DNA from: an uncultured Solobacterium sp.
GTDB taxonomy: Bacteria > Bacillota_I > Bacilli_A > Erysipelotrichales > Erysipelotrichaceae
Assembly (NCBI GenBank): GCA_905194705.1
Contig: CAJJTI010000066.1
Coordinates: 1 to 9,683, forward strand
DNA length: 9,683 nucleotides
Direction of reading: 5' to 3'
Below, in pieces: positions 1 through 6,501 of this stretch; within the stretch, counting starts at the first letter, position 1, and the number at the start of each line of letters is the position of its first letter. The notes under the pieces were generated by a model that saw only the letters and a program-made list of their open reading frames with translations, did not search any database and was not told the origin of the DNA. Made by a program: the position numbers and the translations under genes.

Positions 1-677
1 ATAATTATAAGAAATTATGCAAATTTATTTCTTTTCATGAAACAGCAAAAAAAGAGAATATAACCGACATATTGAAGAAATGCTTTCCAATTATGGCATT
101 TGAATTACTTGCAGCGGCGATAGTTGCTATACCTAGAATATTTTATGAAAAGATAGGATCTTATGAAGATCTTGGCATATATGTTTCTATTTATACAATG
201 GTTGTATTTCTACAACTTGTTATCAATATTTTGATTTATACATTTGCACCATATATGGCAAAAGCATATCAAGAAAAAAAGATGAAACAGTTTAAAAAAT
301 ATATTTTGTTTGTAGTATTTGGAGCAGTTGGTCTTGGATTACTTGCAGAAATACTAGTATATTTAATAGGTGAACCAGTGATGACACTTATTTTTGGTGT
401 GATTGCAGGTCATAAATATCACTATTTGTATTTGGGTATTGTTAGTGGGGTTACACTTGCTTTAACTTGGCTTATCTCACAGATATTTGTTATTCTTGGT
501 AAAAATAACAGTCAACTTGTATCAGCAGTTATTTCTGTTATTGTATGCATTATTGTTTCATTAGTTTATATTGATGGTAAGGATTGCAATAGAATGTCAA
601 TCGTATTAATTGTTTCAAATATTAGTTTTGTCATTAGTTCGTGCTTGATGATGAAAAATTCCAGGAGAGTTATATGA
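1..677 (+). CDS. Polysaccharide flippase (Wzx-like), C-terminal part, cut by the left edge
   Basis: The reading frame is open from base 3 to the TGA at 675-677, giving about 224 residues with no start inside the window. It is very hydrophobic, with about six membrane-spanning stretches separated by short basic loops such as the KAYQEKKMKQFKK segment. The stretch around PRIFYEKIGSYEDLGIY resembles the conserved middle of Wzx/MATE-like polysaccharide transporters, where a PR-(Y/F)-x-x-E-x-x-G-x-x-x-LGIY pattern follows a membrane helix. Members usually have 400-480 residues, so roughly half is missing. The inferred role is flipping undecaprenyl-linked glycan units across the cytoplasmic membrane, which fits the epimerase and glycosyltransferase just downstream. 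The stop overlaps the next start (ATGA), indicating translational coupling. The TTG at 72 is in frame but has no ribosome binding site and lies inside family-like sequence, so it is not taken as the start. The general class is fairly sure; the substrate is unknown. Confidence 0.82.
   Translation, partial: NYKKLCKFISFHETAKKENITDILKKCFPIMAFELLAAAIVAIPRIFYEKIGSYEDLGIYVSIYTMVVFLQLVINILIYTFAPYMAKAYQEKKMKQFKKYILFVVFGAVGLGLLAEILVYLIGEPVMTLIFGVIAGHKYHYLYLGIVSGVTLALTWLISQIFVILGKNNSQLVSAVISVIVCIIVSLVYIDGKDCNRMSIVLIVSNISFVISSCLMMKNSRRVI
663..667 (+). promoter_or_regulatory. Ribosome binding site that fixes the start of the membrane glycosyltransferase-like gene
   Basis: AGGAG lies six bases before the ATG at 674. 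This favours that ATG over the in-frame ATG at 641, which has no such site and lies deep inside the flippase gene. The site itself is inside the last codons of the flippase. Confidence 0.8.
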
Positions 678-2716
678 ATCGTATATTACTATTTGTATTT
701 GCGCTGATACTTATTTCTGAAGGAATAGGATATTGGGGCTTAAAGGTATTAAAAATAAGACAAAAAGGTTATGCAGCACCAATAGGGTTTGCCATGATTT
801 TAGGTAGCTTGCAATTACTCTATTATCCTGCACAGTTATTTAATTTACCTTTTACATGGATTGTTGTAGTAAGCAGTTTACTGCTCATCTTTGCTTTAGC
901 TGTAACAATTAAGAATATAAAAGCAGTAATAAAAGATTTATTAAAACCATCTACTTTAATTGTTTTAGTATCATTTATTATTTTCTTTGCAGTATTAAAA
1001 GCTTCATCTATTGATATGGAATATTCAGACAGTGCGACCTATCTAAACTATATTTCATTTAATATTAATGCCCCCAAGTTAAATTTATATGATTTTACAA
1101 CTGGTGTTAGAGGAAAAGAGTGGAGTGTATTATATCTATTCCAGGGATATTATCATTTTGCTTCATATATCTGTTATTTAATCAATATTCCTTATTATTT
1201 GCTTGGCTCAAGTGCAGAAGTACCAAACATGGTTATTGTTGTCTATGGCCTAGGTATCTTGTATCAGGTATTAAGTACAATGTTTATTGTGAACACTGTG
1301 CAGTCATTCCATTTAAAGAATCATTGGTTTGCTTTCTCTTTATTATTATTTGTTTTATTCTATTCTAATTTTTCATATTGGGATATTTCTTTTGCCTTCT
1401 ATGGCAATACATATCGAAATCTCTTTATTATGGAGACAATTGCTATACTCTACAGCTGGTTTAAAGAAGATGATGAACAAATGAAATATCTGTCATTATT
1501 TACGGTTACTGCAGGACTTGCATCATCAAGCAGTTTCTTATTTATGTCTTTTGCAGTTTTATATAGTTTAGCAGCATATTTATTCCATAGTAAGAAATTC
1601 CGCTCTTTATTTGATATGACAACACTAATTGCGCCATTAGTATTGTATGCTTGTGCTTATATCTCAAGAAGTCATACAGTACTATCGGTATCATTATTTG
1701 TTCTTTATGTTGTATTCTTATTTGCTAGATACAAGAAGCCTTTAAGAAGATTAATTACAAGAGTAGAAGATTTCTTTATAGATCATGCAGTGTTAATTTT
1801 CTTTATTATTATTCCAGGAATATTTGCTTTAGGATCACTTTATTTGAATATCTTTAAACCAAATGGATTTAACAGTTACAGTTTCTATTTCTGGGATTTT
1901 GTTCATTTAGATATGGTAAAAGATTATATCTTTATTCATTCTAACTGGCTTGATAATATCTTGAATGTATTAAGATGGTTGGCTGTTATTATGCTTTTAG
2001 CTACAGCAAAGAAAAAAGAAGATTTATTCTTGAAAGATTTTATTATCATGATGTTAATCTTCTTCTTGAATCCACTATGTACAACATTACTTGTTAATAC
2101 TGTTGCGGGTATTGTATTCTATCGCAACTTTATGACTTTATTTAATCCATTTACGGAAATTATTCTATTTATTTATTTGTATAGATTCTTTGAATGGAAT
2201 GTAATTGGTCAATGGATATTAGAAATTGCCTTATGTGCTACAACATTAATCAGTAATTATGCATCTTTTCATAACAGTGAACTTGGTCAATATTATGTCT
2301 ATATTAAAAATAATAAAGATTTAGATCCTGTTTATAAAATGGAGACTGATGAAAGAGAAGCAGTTCTATTCTTAAGAAATACAATTAGAGAAAAGGGAAT
2401 AGATAGACCGGTTATCGTATCACAAAGTGCGTCAACTTTAACGTATATTCCAGAAGGATATCAGTTGTTTGGACCTCGTAATCATTATTATGAGAGTGTA
2501 GACAGTGACTTTTATGCTTTAGCAAAAAGACATTTTGACTGGGATGAGAAAGAAGATTTAGATTATTCAAATACTTGTTCATATGTAAAAAAATATGATG
2601 TAGATTATATTCTTCTACAATATTGGGAAAATAGTGATTTTGATAACGCAACAGATGGATGTGCTGTTACAATTTATACAGGTAGTAAATATAAAGTGAA
2701 GGAAGTACAAAAATAA
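674..2716 (+). CDS. Large multi-spanning membrane protein, probable GT-C-type glycosyltransferase or polysaccharide-assembly protein
   Basis: This is a protein of about 680 residues starting at ATG 674, inside the flippase stop (ATGA overlap). Hydrophobic helices fill roughly residues 1-550, and a soluble domain of about 110 residues ends the protein. After the fourth helix an acidic loop, SSIDMEYSDSATY (D114, E116, D119), sits where lipid-phosphate-sugar-dependent GT-C enzymes carry their catalytic Asp/Glu. The tail contains REAVLFLRNTIREKG and later VDYILLQY, the kind of Rossmann-like C-terminal domain seen in many bacterial GT-C-like membrane proteins. By topology and operon position it could transfer a sugar from a lipid carrier outside the membrane, or act as the polymerase of the pathway, since no other Wzy candidate is in the window. 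It may belong to an uncharacterised Firmicutes membrane family (something like DUF6077), but I cannot confirm that without a profile search. The stop codon overlaps the epimerase start by one base. Confidence 0.72.
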   Translation: MNRILLFVFALILISEGIGYWGLKVLKIRQKGYAAPIGFAMILGSLQLLYYPAQLFNLPFTWIVVVSSLLLIFALAVTIKNIKAVIKDLLKPSTLIVLVSFIIFFAVLKASSIDMEYSDSATYLNYISFNINAPKLNLYDFTTGVRGKEWSVLYLFQGYYHFASYICYLINIPYYLLGSSAEVPNMVIVVYGLGILYQVLSTMFIVNTVQSFHLKNHWFAFSLLLFVLFYSNFSYWDISFAFYGNTYRNLFIMETIAILYSWFKEDDEQMKYLSLFTVTAGLASSSSFLFMSFAVLYSLAAYLFHSKKFRSLFDMTTLIAPLVLYACAYISRSHTVLSVSLFVLYVVFLFARYKKPLRRLITRVEDFFIDHAVLIFFIIIPGIFALGSLYLNIFKPNGFNSYSFYFWDFVHLDMVKDYIFIHSNWLDNILNVLRWLAVIMLLATAKKKEDLFLKDFIIMMLIFFLNPLCTTLLVNTVAGIVFYRNFMTLFNPFTEIILFIYLYRFFEWNVIGQWILEIALCATTLISNYASFHNSELGQYYVYIKNNKDLDPVYKMETDEREAVLFLRNTIREKGIDRPVIVSQSASTLTYIPEGYQLFGPRNHYYESVDSDFYALAKRHFDWDEKEDLDYSNTCSYVKKYDVDYILLQYWENSDFDNATDGCAVTIYTGSKYKVKEVQK

Positions 2717-3297
2717 TGAAAATTATTGATCGAAAATTAAATGATATTCTTGTATTACAGTTGGATTGTCATTATGATAACCGTGGATTTTTTATGGAAA
2801 TATACAGTCAGGCAGAATTTGATCGACTTGGCATTGATTTTAAACCGGTACAAGATAACTGTTCACATAGCTTGAAAAAAGGTACTGTACGCGGTTTGCA
2901 TTTTCAAAAAAATGACTATGCTCAGGCAAAGTTAATCCGTTGTACAAAAGGTTCTTTCTTTGATCTAGCAACAGATGTTAGAAAGGGCAGTCCTACATAT
3001 GGTGAAACAGCAGTCATTAAACTTGAAGAAAATGACAATAAATTAGTGTTTATTCCTAAAGGATTTGCACATGGGGTTGCTATAATAGAAGATGAAAGTG
3101 AATATACTTATAAAGTAGATGCGTTCTATAATGGAAAACCTGAAAATAATGGTGGTTTAAGCTGCTTATATGATGCATCAAAATTAAATATAAAAGAACT
3201 TTTAGGTGGTGTAGACTTAATTCTTTCTGATAGAGATATTGAAGGCGTTAGTAGAACACTAGAAACACTTGATACAGACTTTGTTTACAGGGGGTAA
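2716..3297 (+). CDS. rfbC: dTDP-4-dehydrorhamnose 3,5-epimerase (RmlC/RfbC family)
   Basis: The protein has 193 residues, close to the usual 180-190. It should epimerise C3 and C5 of dTDP-4-keto-6-deoxyglucose, the third step to dTDP-L-rhamnose, in the cytoplasm. Family landmarks run in order: DNRGFFMEIY (21-30), VQDNCSHSLKKGTVRGLHFQ (45-64) with the catalytic His at H62, AQAKLIRCTKG (69-79), DVRKGSPTYG (87-96), IPKGFAHG (113-120), the active-site tyrosines Y132/Y138, and LILSDRD (168-174). D174 there probably matches the Asp of the His-Asp dyad. The segment that usually reads G-I-x-W-N-D-P is altered to GGLSCLYDASKLNI, and the usual W-P after it is absent, so a different dTDP-keto-sugar substrate is possible. 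ATG 2716 overlaps the previous stop (TAATG), with AAGGAAG upstream at about 2699-2705. No rfbA, rfbB or rfbD homologue lies in the window; they must be upstream or elsewhere if rhamnose is the product. Confidence 0.93.
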   Translation: MKIIDRKLNDILVLQLDCHYDNRGFFMEIYSQAEFDRLGIDFKPVQDNCSHSLKKGTVRGLHFQKNDYAQAKLIRCTKGSFFDLATDVRKGSPTYGETAVIKLEENDNKLVFIPKGFAHGVAIIEDESEYTYKVDAFYNGKPENNGGLSCLYDASKLNIKELLGGVDLILSDRDIEGVSRTLETLDTDFVYRG

Positions 3298-3303
3298 CGT
3301 ATT

Positions 3304-4116
3304 ATGGAACAAGAGATAATTCATACATTTCTCGTATTGGCATATAAAGAATCACCATATTTGGAAAATGCTGTTAAATCAGTTTTAAATCAAGAATATC
3401 CAAGCAAGGTTGTTATTGGTACTTCAACTGATAATGAATATATTCGTTCAATTGCTGATAAATATCATTTGGATGTAATTGTTAATCCAGTTAAAAATGG
3501 TGGTAATACTGGGGATTTTGATTTTGGCTGGAGTCATGGAAATAATACAATTGTAACCATTGCTCATCAGGATGATTTCTATGATCCAGGCTATTCAAAA
3601 CATATTGTGGAAGCCTATCGTAAACATCCGGATTCTATTATTATCTTTACTGATTATTATGAAATTAGAAATGATAAGAGAGTTTATCATAATCTTTTAT
3701 TGAATGTAAAAAAGACACTTCTACTACCATTAAGTATTGTTAAATCCTCAGAGAATAAATCAATGAAGCAGAGTTGTCTTCGTTTTGGTACAGCAATATG
3801 TTGTCCAGCTGTTTCTTATGTTCCAAGCAATATTCCTTTCGATAAAGTGTTCCGTCAGGATGAATTTGTTGGTGTAGCGGATTGGTATGGATGGTATAAG
3901 TTAAGCAATGTAGATAATACATCATTTACTTATATACCTAAACCACTTATGGGTCATAGAGTACATGAAGGATCACATACATCAAGAGAAATTCACAGCG
4001 ATATTCGTTCTAAACAGGAATTAGAAATGTTTAAGAAATTCTGGCCGGAAGGGTTTGCAAAATTTTTAAATCATTTCTACCGCAAAGCACAATATTCTAA
4101 CGAGTTAAAGAAATAG
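3304..4116 (+). CDS. Glycosyltransferase family 2 (GT-A fold)
   Basis: This 270-residue enzyme probably adds one sugar of the glycan repeat unit from a nucleotide sugar at the inner face of the membrane. The N-terminus HTFLVLAYKESPYLENAVKSVLNQ (7-30) is the usual GT2 opening, in which a first strand leads into a helix with S-x-L-x-Q. The acidic metal/nucleotide-binding motif is HQDDFYDP (88-95, D90/D91). VADWYGWYKL (191-200), with D193, sits where GT2 enzymes place the catalytic base. HRVHEGSHT (218-226) is a conserved-looking C-terminal element. No membrane helix is evident. A GGGGG run at 3290-3294 lies nine bases before ATG 3304, and six bases separate the gene from the epimerase stop, so it belongs to the same operon and is its last gene. 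Its last 20 bases overlap the 3' end of the opposite-strand gene. Donor and acceptor sugars cannot be told from sequence. Confidence 0.88.
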   Translation: MEQEIIHTFLVLAYKESPYLENAVKSVLNQEYPSKVVIGTSTDNEYIRSIADKYHLDVIVNPVKNGGNTGDFDFGWSHGNNTIVTIAHQDDFYDPGYSKHIVEAYRKHPDSIIIFTDYYEIRNDKRVYHNLLLNVKKTLLLPLSIVKSSENKSMKQSCLRFGTAICCPAVSYVPSNIPFDKVFRQDEFVGVADWYGWYKLSNVDNTSFTYIPKPLMGHRVHEGSHTSREIHSDIRSKQELEMFKKFWPEGFAKFLNHFYRKAQYSNELKK

Positions 4117-5119
4117 ATAATATTTCTCTAATTGTGTTAGTATCATACATATAGTTTTTTAAGTCATTACAGTCTGTGATGACTTTTTCTATTTGTTCAA
4201 AATACTTTCTGATTTTCTGCATGTAACTATCATAGAATTCAGGAACAGTATTTTGTCTATGATGATATATTTCATCAAAATATACAAAAATTAGAGTCCA
4301 AATTATTTCAACACAGGAATCTTCAATCCAGAAATGAATATCTTTATTTGAGTTATGATACTGTTCTAATAATTTGGTAATACATTCTAAGCCATCATCA
4401 TTTGATCTCCAGATATCACTGTAGATAAAGTCATATTGATTCAGAGTTTCTTTATTGTAATAATCATAAGCATCGCCCGAGATGACTTTAAAAGGGATAT
4501 TCTGAGGAAACTGGGGATAGATAAATTTCATAAACATATCAACAAGTTCCTTAGATTTTTCTATTACAGTAATAGAAGTTACATTCTTATTCTGCATACA
4601 CATGAAAGGGAAATATCCAATGCCTAGACCAAACGTAATGACATTACCATATGCTTTTAAAGCTACAGGATCATTTGTCATCGCTTCGCTAGGTGCATCC
4701 AGCATCCAGTCTACTTCATCCTGTAATAAATAAATGGATGAAACATCTTTATCTAATGCTCTAAGCATCATATAGTCATTTAATTCTCTATCAGGATCTT
4801 TTTGAATACTGCTGTAGTTGAATAATTCATTGCCTTTAATAACTTCTGTACGATAAGAAAAATGGTTATCTTGAATATTATCTAAATGAATAGAAGTGTG
4901 ATATGGGGAAGAAATCCAGTCATTACTAGAAATAAATAAACTTAAACCAGGATTGTTCTTAAGTTCAGCATTACCATTTTTTAACAATTGCTTTTTGATA
5001 TATTGTTCGTTACTTGGGGTGATTCTTTTTCCTAAAAAAGAGTTTTGTGAATCATTTTGTATATTTTTCCAACATCTGTCAAAAAAAGAATCAAGTTCTT
5101 TACTATTTTTAATTTGCAT
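4097..5119 (-). CDS. SAM-dependent methyltransferase-like protein of unknown substrate
   Basis: The protein has 340 residues. Its centre looks like a class I methyltransferase or spermidine-synthase-like Rossmann fold. Motif I is VITFGLGIGYFP (160-171, three glycines in G-x-G-x-G). An acidic residue ends the second strand (VIEKS, E187), ISGDAYDY (214-220) matches the adenine-binding Asp region, and YDFIYSDIW (229-237) fits strand 4 with its D-I-x-x-D. Residues 1-155 and 265-340 match nothing I recognise. There is no signal peptide and no clear membrane helix. The start ATG (5117-5119) follows AGAGG (5129-5125 on this strand) by five bases. It is transcribed towards the glycan operon and overlaps it by 20 bases at the 3' end, and it is divergent from surE. 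Whether it modifies a glycan, a small molecule or nothing (a dead fold) is open; a link to the glycan operon is only suggested by position. Confidence 0.66.
   Translation of the reverse strand: MQIKNSKELDSFFDRCWKNIQNDSQNSFLGKRITPSNEQYIKKQLLKNGNAELKNNPGLSLFISSNDWISSPYHTSIHLDNIQDNHFSYRTEVIKGNELFNYSSIQKDPDRELNDYMMLRALDKDVSSIYLLQDEVDWMLDAPSEAMTNDPVALKAYGNVITFGLGIGYFPFMCMQNKNVTSITVIEKSKELVDMFMKFIYPQFPQNIPFKVISGDAYDYYNKETLNQYDFIYSDIWRSNDDGLECITKLLEQYHNSNKDIHFWIEDSCVEIIWTLIFVYFDEIYHHRQNTVPEFYDSYMQKIRKYFEQIEKVITDCNDLKNYMYDTNTIREILSISLTR
4161..4190 (+). terminator. Rho-independent terminator of the polysaccharide operon, lying inside the convergent gene
   Basis: An 11-bp stem (4161-4171 with 4175-4185, one G-U pair) closes a three-base loop. 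A T-rich tail, TTTTTCTATTT, begins at 4184. It lies 45 bases after the glycosyltransferase stop. It reads as a terminator only on the + strand, because in the other direction the stem is followed by A residues. The stem is AT-rich and so of moderate strength. The same bases encode about residues 312-320 of the minus-strand gene. Confidence 0.68.
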
Positions 5120-5170
5120 AAATACCTCTAATACAAGTAGAATTGTATCATTAGTATCATAATTTAGGAG
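5114..5170. promoter_or_regulatory. Divergent promoter region between the methyltransferase-like gene and surE
   Basis: Only 57 bases lie between the two divergent starts. On the + strand TTGCAT (5114-5119) is followed after 18 bases by TAGAAT (5138-5143), which would give a short leader before the surE site AGGAG (5166-5170). On the minus strand TGATACAAT (5150-5142) is an extended -10 element with no good -35. The two -10 elements overlap, so the promoters would compete. GTATCAT is repeated directly at 5145-5151 and 5154-5160 and could be an operator or chance. All of this is by eye. Confidence 0.38.
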
Positions 5171-5176
5171 ATATCC

Positions 5177-5965
5177 ATGAAAATATTATTAACAAATGAT
5201 GACGGATACCAGGCAATTGGTATTAGAACTTTAGCGAAAGAGTTAAGTAAAACACATGAAATATATTTAGTTGCGCCAGATACAGAACGTTCTGGAGCAA
5301 GTCAGAGTGCAACATACTTTTCACAAGATTTAACTGTAACAAAACAAGATATTCCTGGTGTTAAAGAAGCGTATTCTATTTCAGGGACTCCTGCAGATTG
5401 TGCATATGTAGGCATTAATTTCTTATTGAAAGAGAAGATGGATTTAGTTATCTCAGGAATCAATAAAGGTTGGAATGTATCGAAGGATTGTTTCTATTCA
5501 GGAACTGTAGGAGCAGCTAGAGAAGCAATATTTATGGGGGTACCATCTATTGCAGTATCCTTAGGTGTAAAAAATGAATTGGGACGAGAACTTGCAGTAA
5601 AAATGGTGAAAGATTTAATTCCTGTATATATGGATGATGAAAATAGATTTAATTATATCTTGAATATTAATGTACCAAATTTAGATATTTCAGATTGCAA
5701 AGGAATAATGGTTACAGAATTTGAACCGGAATGGAAATATATAAATACTAGTGAAAAAACTGAAATTGATGAAAATAAATTTAAAATTAGGATTACAGGA
5801 ACTCAAATGCATGGTAATATACTAACGGATAGTATTAAAGGAGATGCATCCGCTTGCCATAACGGATATGTTTCTGTTACACCTCTATCCTTAAATATGC
5901 ATGCAGGGGACTATCAAAAGAGTCTAGAAGCACATATAAATACTAAATTTAGAAACAAAAAATAA
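5177..5965 (+). CDS. surE: 5'/3'-nucleotidase SurE
   Basis: SurE is a metal-dependent phosphatase that removes phosphate from nucleoside 5'- and 3'-monophosphates, with some activity on short polyphosphates, in the cytoplasm. The 262-residue length is normal. The family markers are intact: TNDDG at 6-10 with metal ligands D8 and D9, APDTERSGASQSAT (33-46) with S39, SISGTPADCA (67-76), SGINKGWN (93-100) with N96 as the fourth ligand, and YSGTVGAAREA (107-117) followed by GVPSIAVS. AGGAG at 5166-5170 lies six bases before the ATG. It is transcribed away from the methyltransferase-like gene and towards the tRNA operon. I see no strong terminator behind it, so read-through into the tRNAs is possible. 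Its nearby partners do not suggest a dedicated pathway. Confidence 0.95.
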   Translation: MKILLTNDDGYQAIGIRTLAKELSKTHEIYLVAPDTERSGASQSATYFSQDLTVTKQDIPGVKEAYSISGTPADCAYVGINFLLKEKMDLVISGINKGWNVSKDCFYSGTVGAAREAIFMGVPSIAVSLGVKNELGRELAVKMVKDLIPVYMDDENRFNYILNINVPNLDISDCKGIMVTEFEPEWKYINTSEKTEIDENKFKIRITGTQMHGNILTDSIKGDASACHNGYVSVTPLSLNMHAGDYQKSLEAHINTKFRNKK

Positions 5966-5982
5966 AATTTCGAAAAAACTTC

Positions 5983-6011
5983 TTGCAAATACTTGCTGAA
6001 TTTAGTATTAT
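5983..6011 (+). promoter_or_regulatory. Promoter of the tRNA operon
   Basis: TTGCAA (5983-5988) and TATTAT (6006-6011) are separated by exactly 17 bases, with an A-rich stretch just upstream of the -35 element that could act as an UP element. Transcription would start near 6018, about 19 bases before the first mature tRNA. This is the best housekeeping-sigma promoter in the window. Confidence 0.72.
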
Positions 6012-6018
6012 AAATAAG

Positions 6019-6034
6019 CGCTGTTAAAACAGCG
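6019..6034 (+). other. GC-rich hairpin in the tRNA operon leader
   Basis: CGCTGT (6019-6024) pairs with ACAGCG (6029-6034) around a TAAA loop, right at the predicted transcript start and two bases before the first tRNA. There is no T run after it, so it is not a terminator. It may protect the 5' end or help place RNase P cleavage; that role is inference. Confidence 0.5.
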
Positions 6035-6036
6035 AT

Positions 6037-6113
6037 GCGCCGATAGCTCAACTGGATAGAGCATTTGACTACGAATCAAAAGGTTGCGAGTTCGACTCTT
6101 GTCCGGCGCACCA
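6037..6113 (+). tRNA. tRNA-Arg(ACG)
   Basis: All four arms fold. The anticodon ACG is at 6071-6073 in loop CTACGAA, the T loop is TTCGACT, and CCA is encoded at 6111-6113. The anticodon A34 should be edited to inosine by TadA to read CGU, CGC and CGA. The last acceptor pair (position 7 with 66) is an A-C mismatch and the T stem has two G-U pairs, so the stem is slightly weak. It is the first gene of the tRNA operon. Confidence 0.95.
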
Positions 6114-6120
6114 TATTCAT

Positions 6121-6197
6121 CGGGATGTAGCACAGCTTGGTAGTGCACTTGATTTGGGATCAAGGGGTCACAGGTTCGAATCCTGCCATCCCGACCA
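6121..6197 (+). tRNA. tRNA-Pro(TGG)
   Basis: The acceptor stem CGGGATG/CATCCCG is perfect and the D stem GCAC/GTGC is perfect. The anticodon TGG is at 6155-6157 in loop TTTGGGA, and CCA is encoded. The outermost T-stem pair is an A-C mismatch. It lies seven bases after tRNA-Arg. Confidence 0.96.
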
Positions 6198-6201
6198 TTA
6201 T

Positions 6202-6278
6202 GGCGAGGTAGCTTAGTTGGCTAGAGCAATCGGTTCATACCCGGTAGGTCGTGGGTTCGACTCCCACCCTCGCTACCA
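6202..6278 (+). tRNA. tRNA-Met(CAT), elongator
   Basis: The anticodon CAT is at 6236-6238 in loop TTCATAC. The GGTTCATACC core and the ...CGCTACCA end are typical of elongator tRNA-Met in Firmicutes, and the first acceptor pair is G-U rather than the unpaired C-A of an initiator. CCA is encoded. It lies four bases after tRNA-Pro. Confidence 0.93.
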
Positions 6279-6305
6279 TTATTAATTTTTGACAAATGAA
6301 GCACC

Positions 6306-6382
6306 GGACCCTTAGCTCAATTGGTTAGAGCAATCGGCTCATAACCGATCGGTCGAAGGTTCGAGTCCTTCAGGGTCCACCA
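6306..6382 (+). tRNA. tRNA-Ile2 with CAT anticodon (lysidine-modified by TilS)
   Basis: The anticodon CAT is at 6340-6342 in loop CTCATAA. The overall sequence, GGACC...TCCACCA with the ATCGG/CCGAT anticodon stem and CGGTC variable loop, closely resembles the Bacillus tRNA-Ile2, whose C34 is converted to lysidine to read AUA. It lacks the C1-A72 mismatch and GGG/CCC anticodon stem of an initiator. An automatic scan may label it Met. The stems are fully paired and CCA is encoded. Confidence 0.88.
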
Positions 6383-6387
6383 ATTAT

Positions 6388-6478
6388 GGAGGAATACCCA
6401 AGCGGTTGAAGGGACCGGTCTTGAAAACCGGCAGGTCATGAAAGTGGCGCCTGGGTTCGAATCCCAGTTCCTCCGCCA
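6388..6478 (+). tRNA. tRNA-Ser(TGA)
   Basis: This is a class II tRNA of 91 bases with the long variable arm expected for serine. The anticodon TGA is at 6422-6424 in loop CTTGAAA, the anticodon stem is CCGGT/ACCGG, the acceptor stem GGAGGAA/TTCCTCC is perfect, the discriminator is G, and CCA is encoded at 6476-6478. Confidence 0.96.
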
Positions 6479-6501
6479 TTACAAATTATTTCCATTATTA
6501 T

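Noticed and set aside
641..673. Start of the large membrane protein at ATG 641
   Set aside because: It lies deep in the flippase and has no Shine-Dalgarno; ATG 674 has AGGAG at the right distance and the usual ATGA coupling.
72..677. Complete short membrane protein starting at TTG 72
   Set aside because: The frame is open to the left edge, the TTG has no ribosome binding site, and the residues before it fit the flippase family, so this is a partial gene.
2412..2651. Antisense reading frame on the minus strand
   Set aside because: It lies wholly inside the membrane protein gene, has no ribosome site and encodes low-complexity His/Asn/Leu-rich sequence.
3740..3925. Antisense reading frame on the minus strand inside the glycosyltransferase
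   Set aside because: It is short, has no family-like sequence and is fully covered by a well-supported gene.
4436..4627. Plus-strand frame inside the methyltransferase-like gene
   Set aside because: It is short, lacks a ribosome site and is the shadow of a gene with recognisable motifs on the other strand.
4137..5160. The 10-base word TTAGTATCAT at 4137-4146 and 5151-5160 as direct repeats flanking a mobile unit
   Set aside because: One copy lies inside the coding end of the gene, there are no terminal inverted repeats or transposase, and a 10-base match is expected by chance in AT-rich DNA.
6289..6294. Consensus TTGACA between tRNA-Met and tRNA-Ile2 as an internal promoter
   Set aside because: At 16-18 bases downstream there is no -10-like sequence, only the conserved start of tRNA-Ile2.
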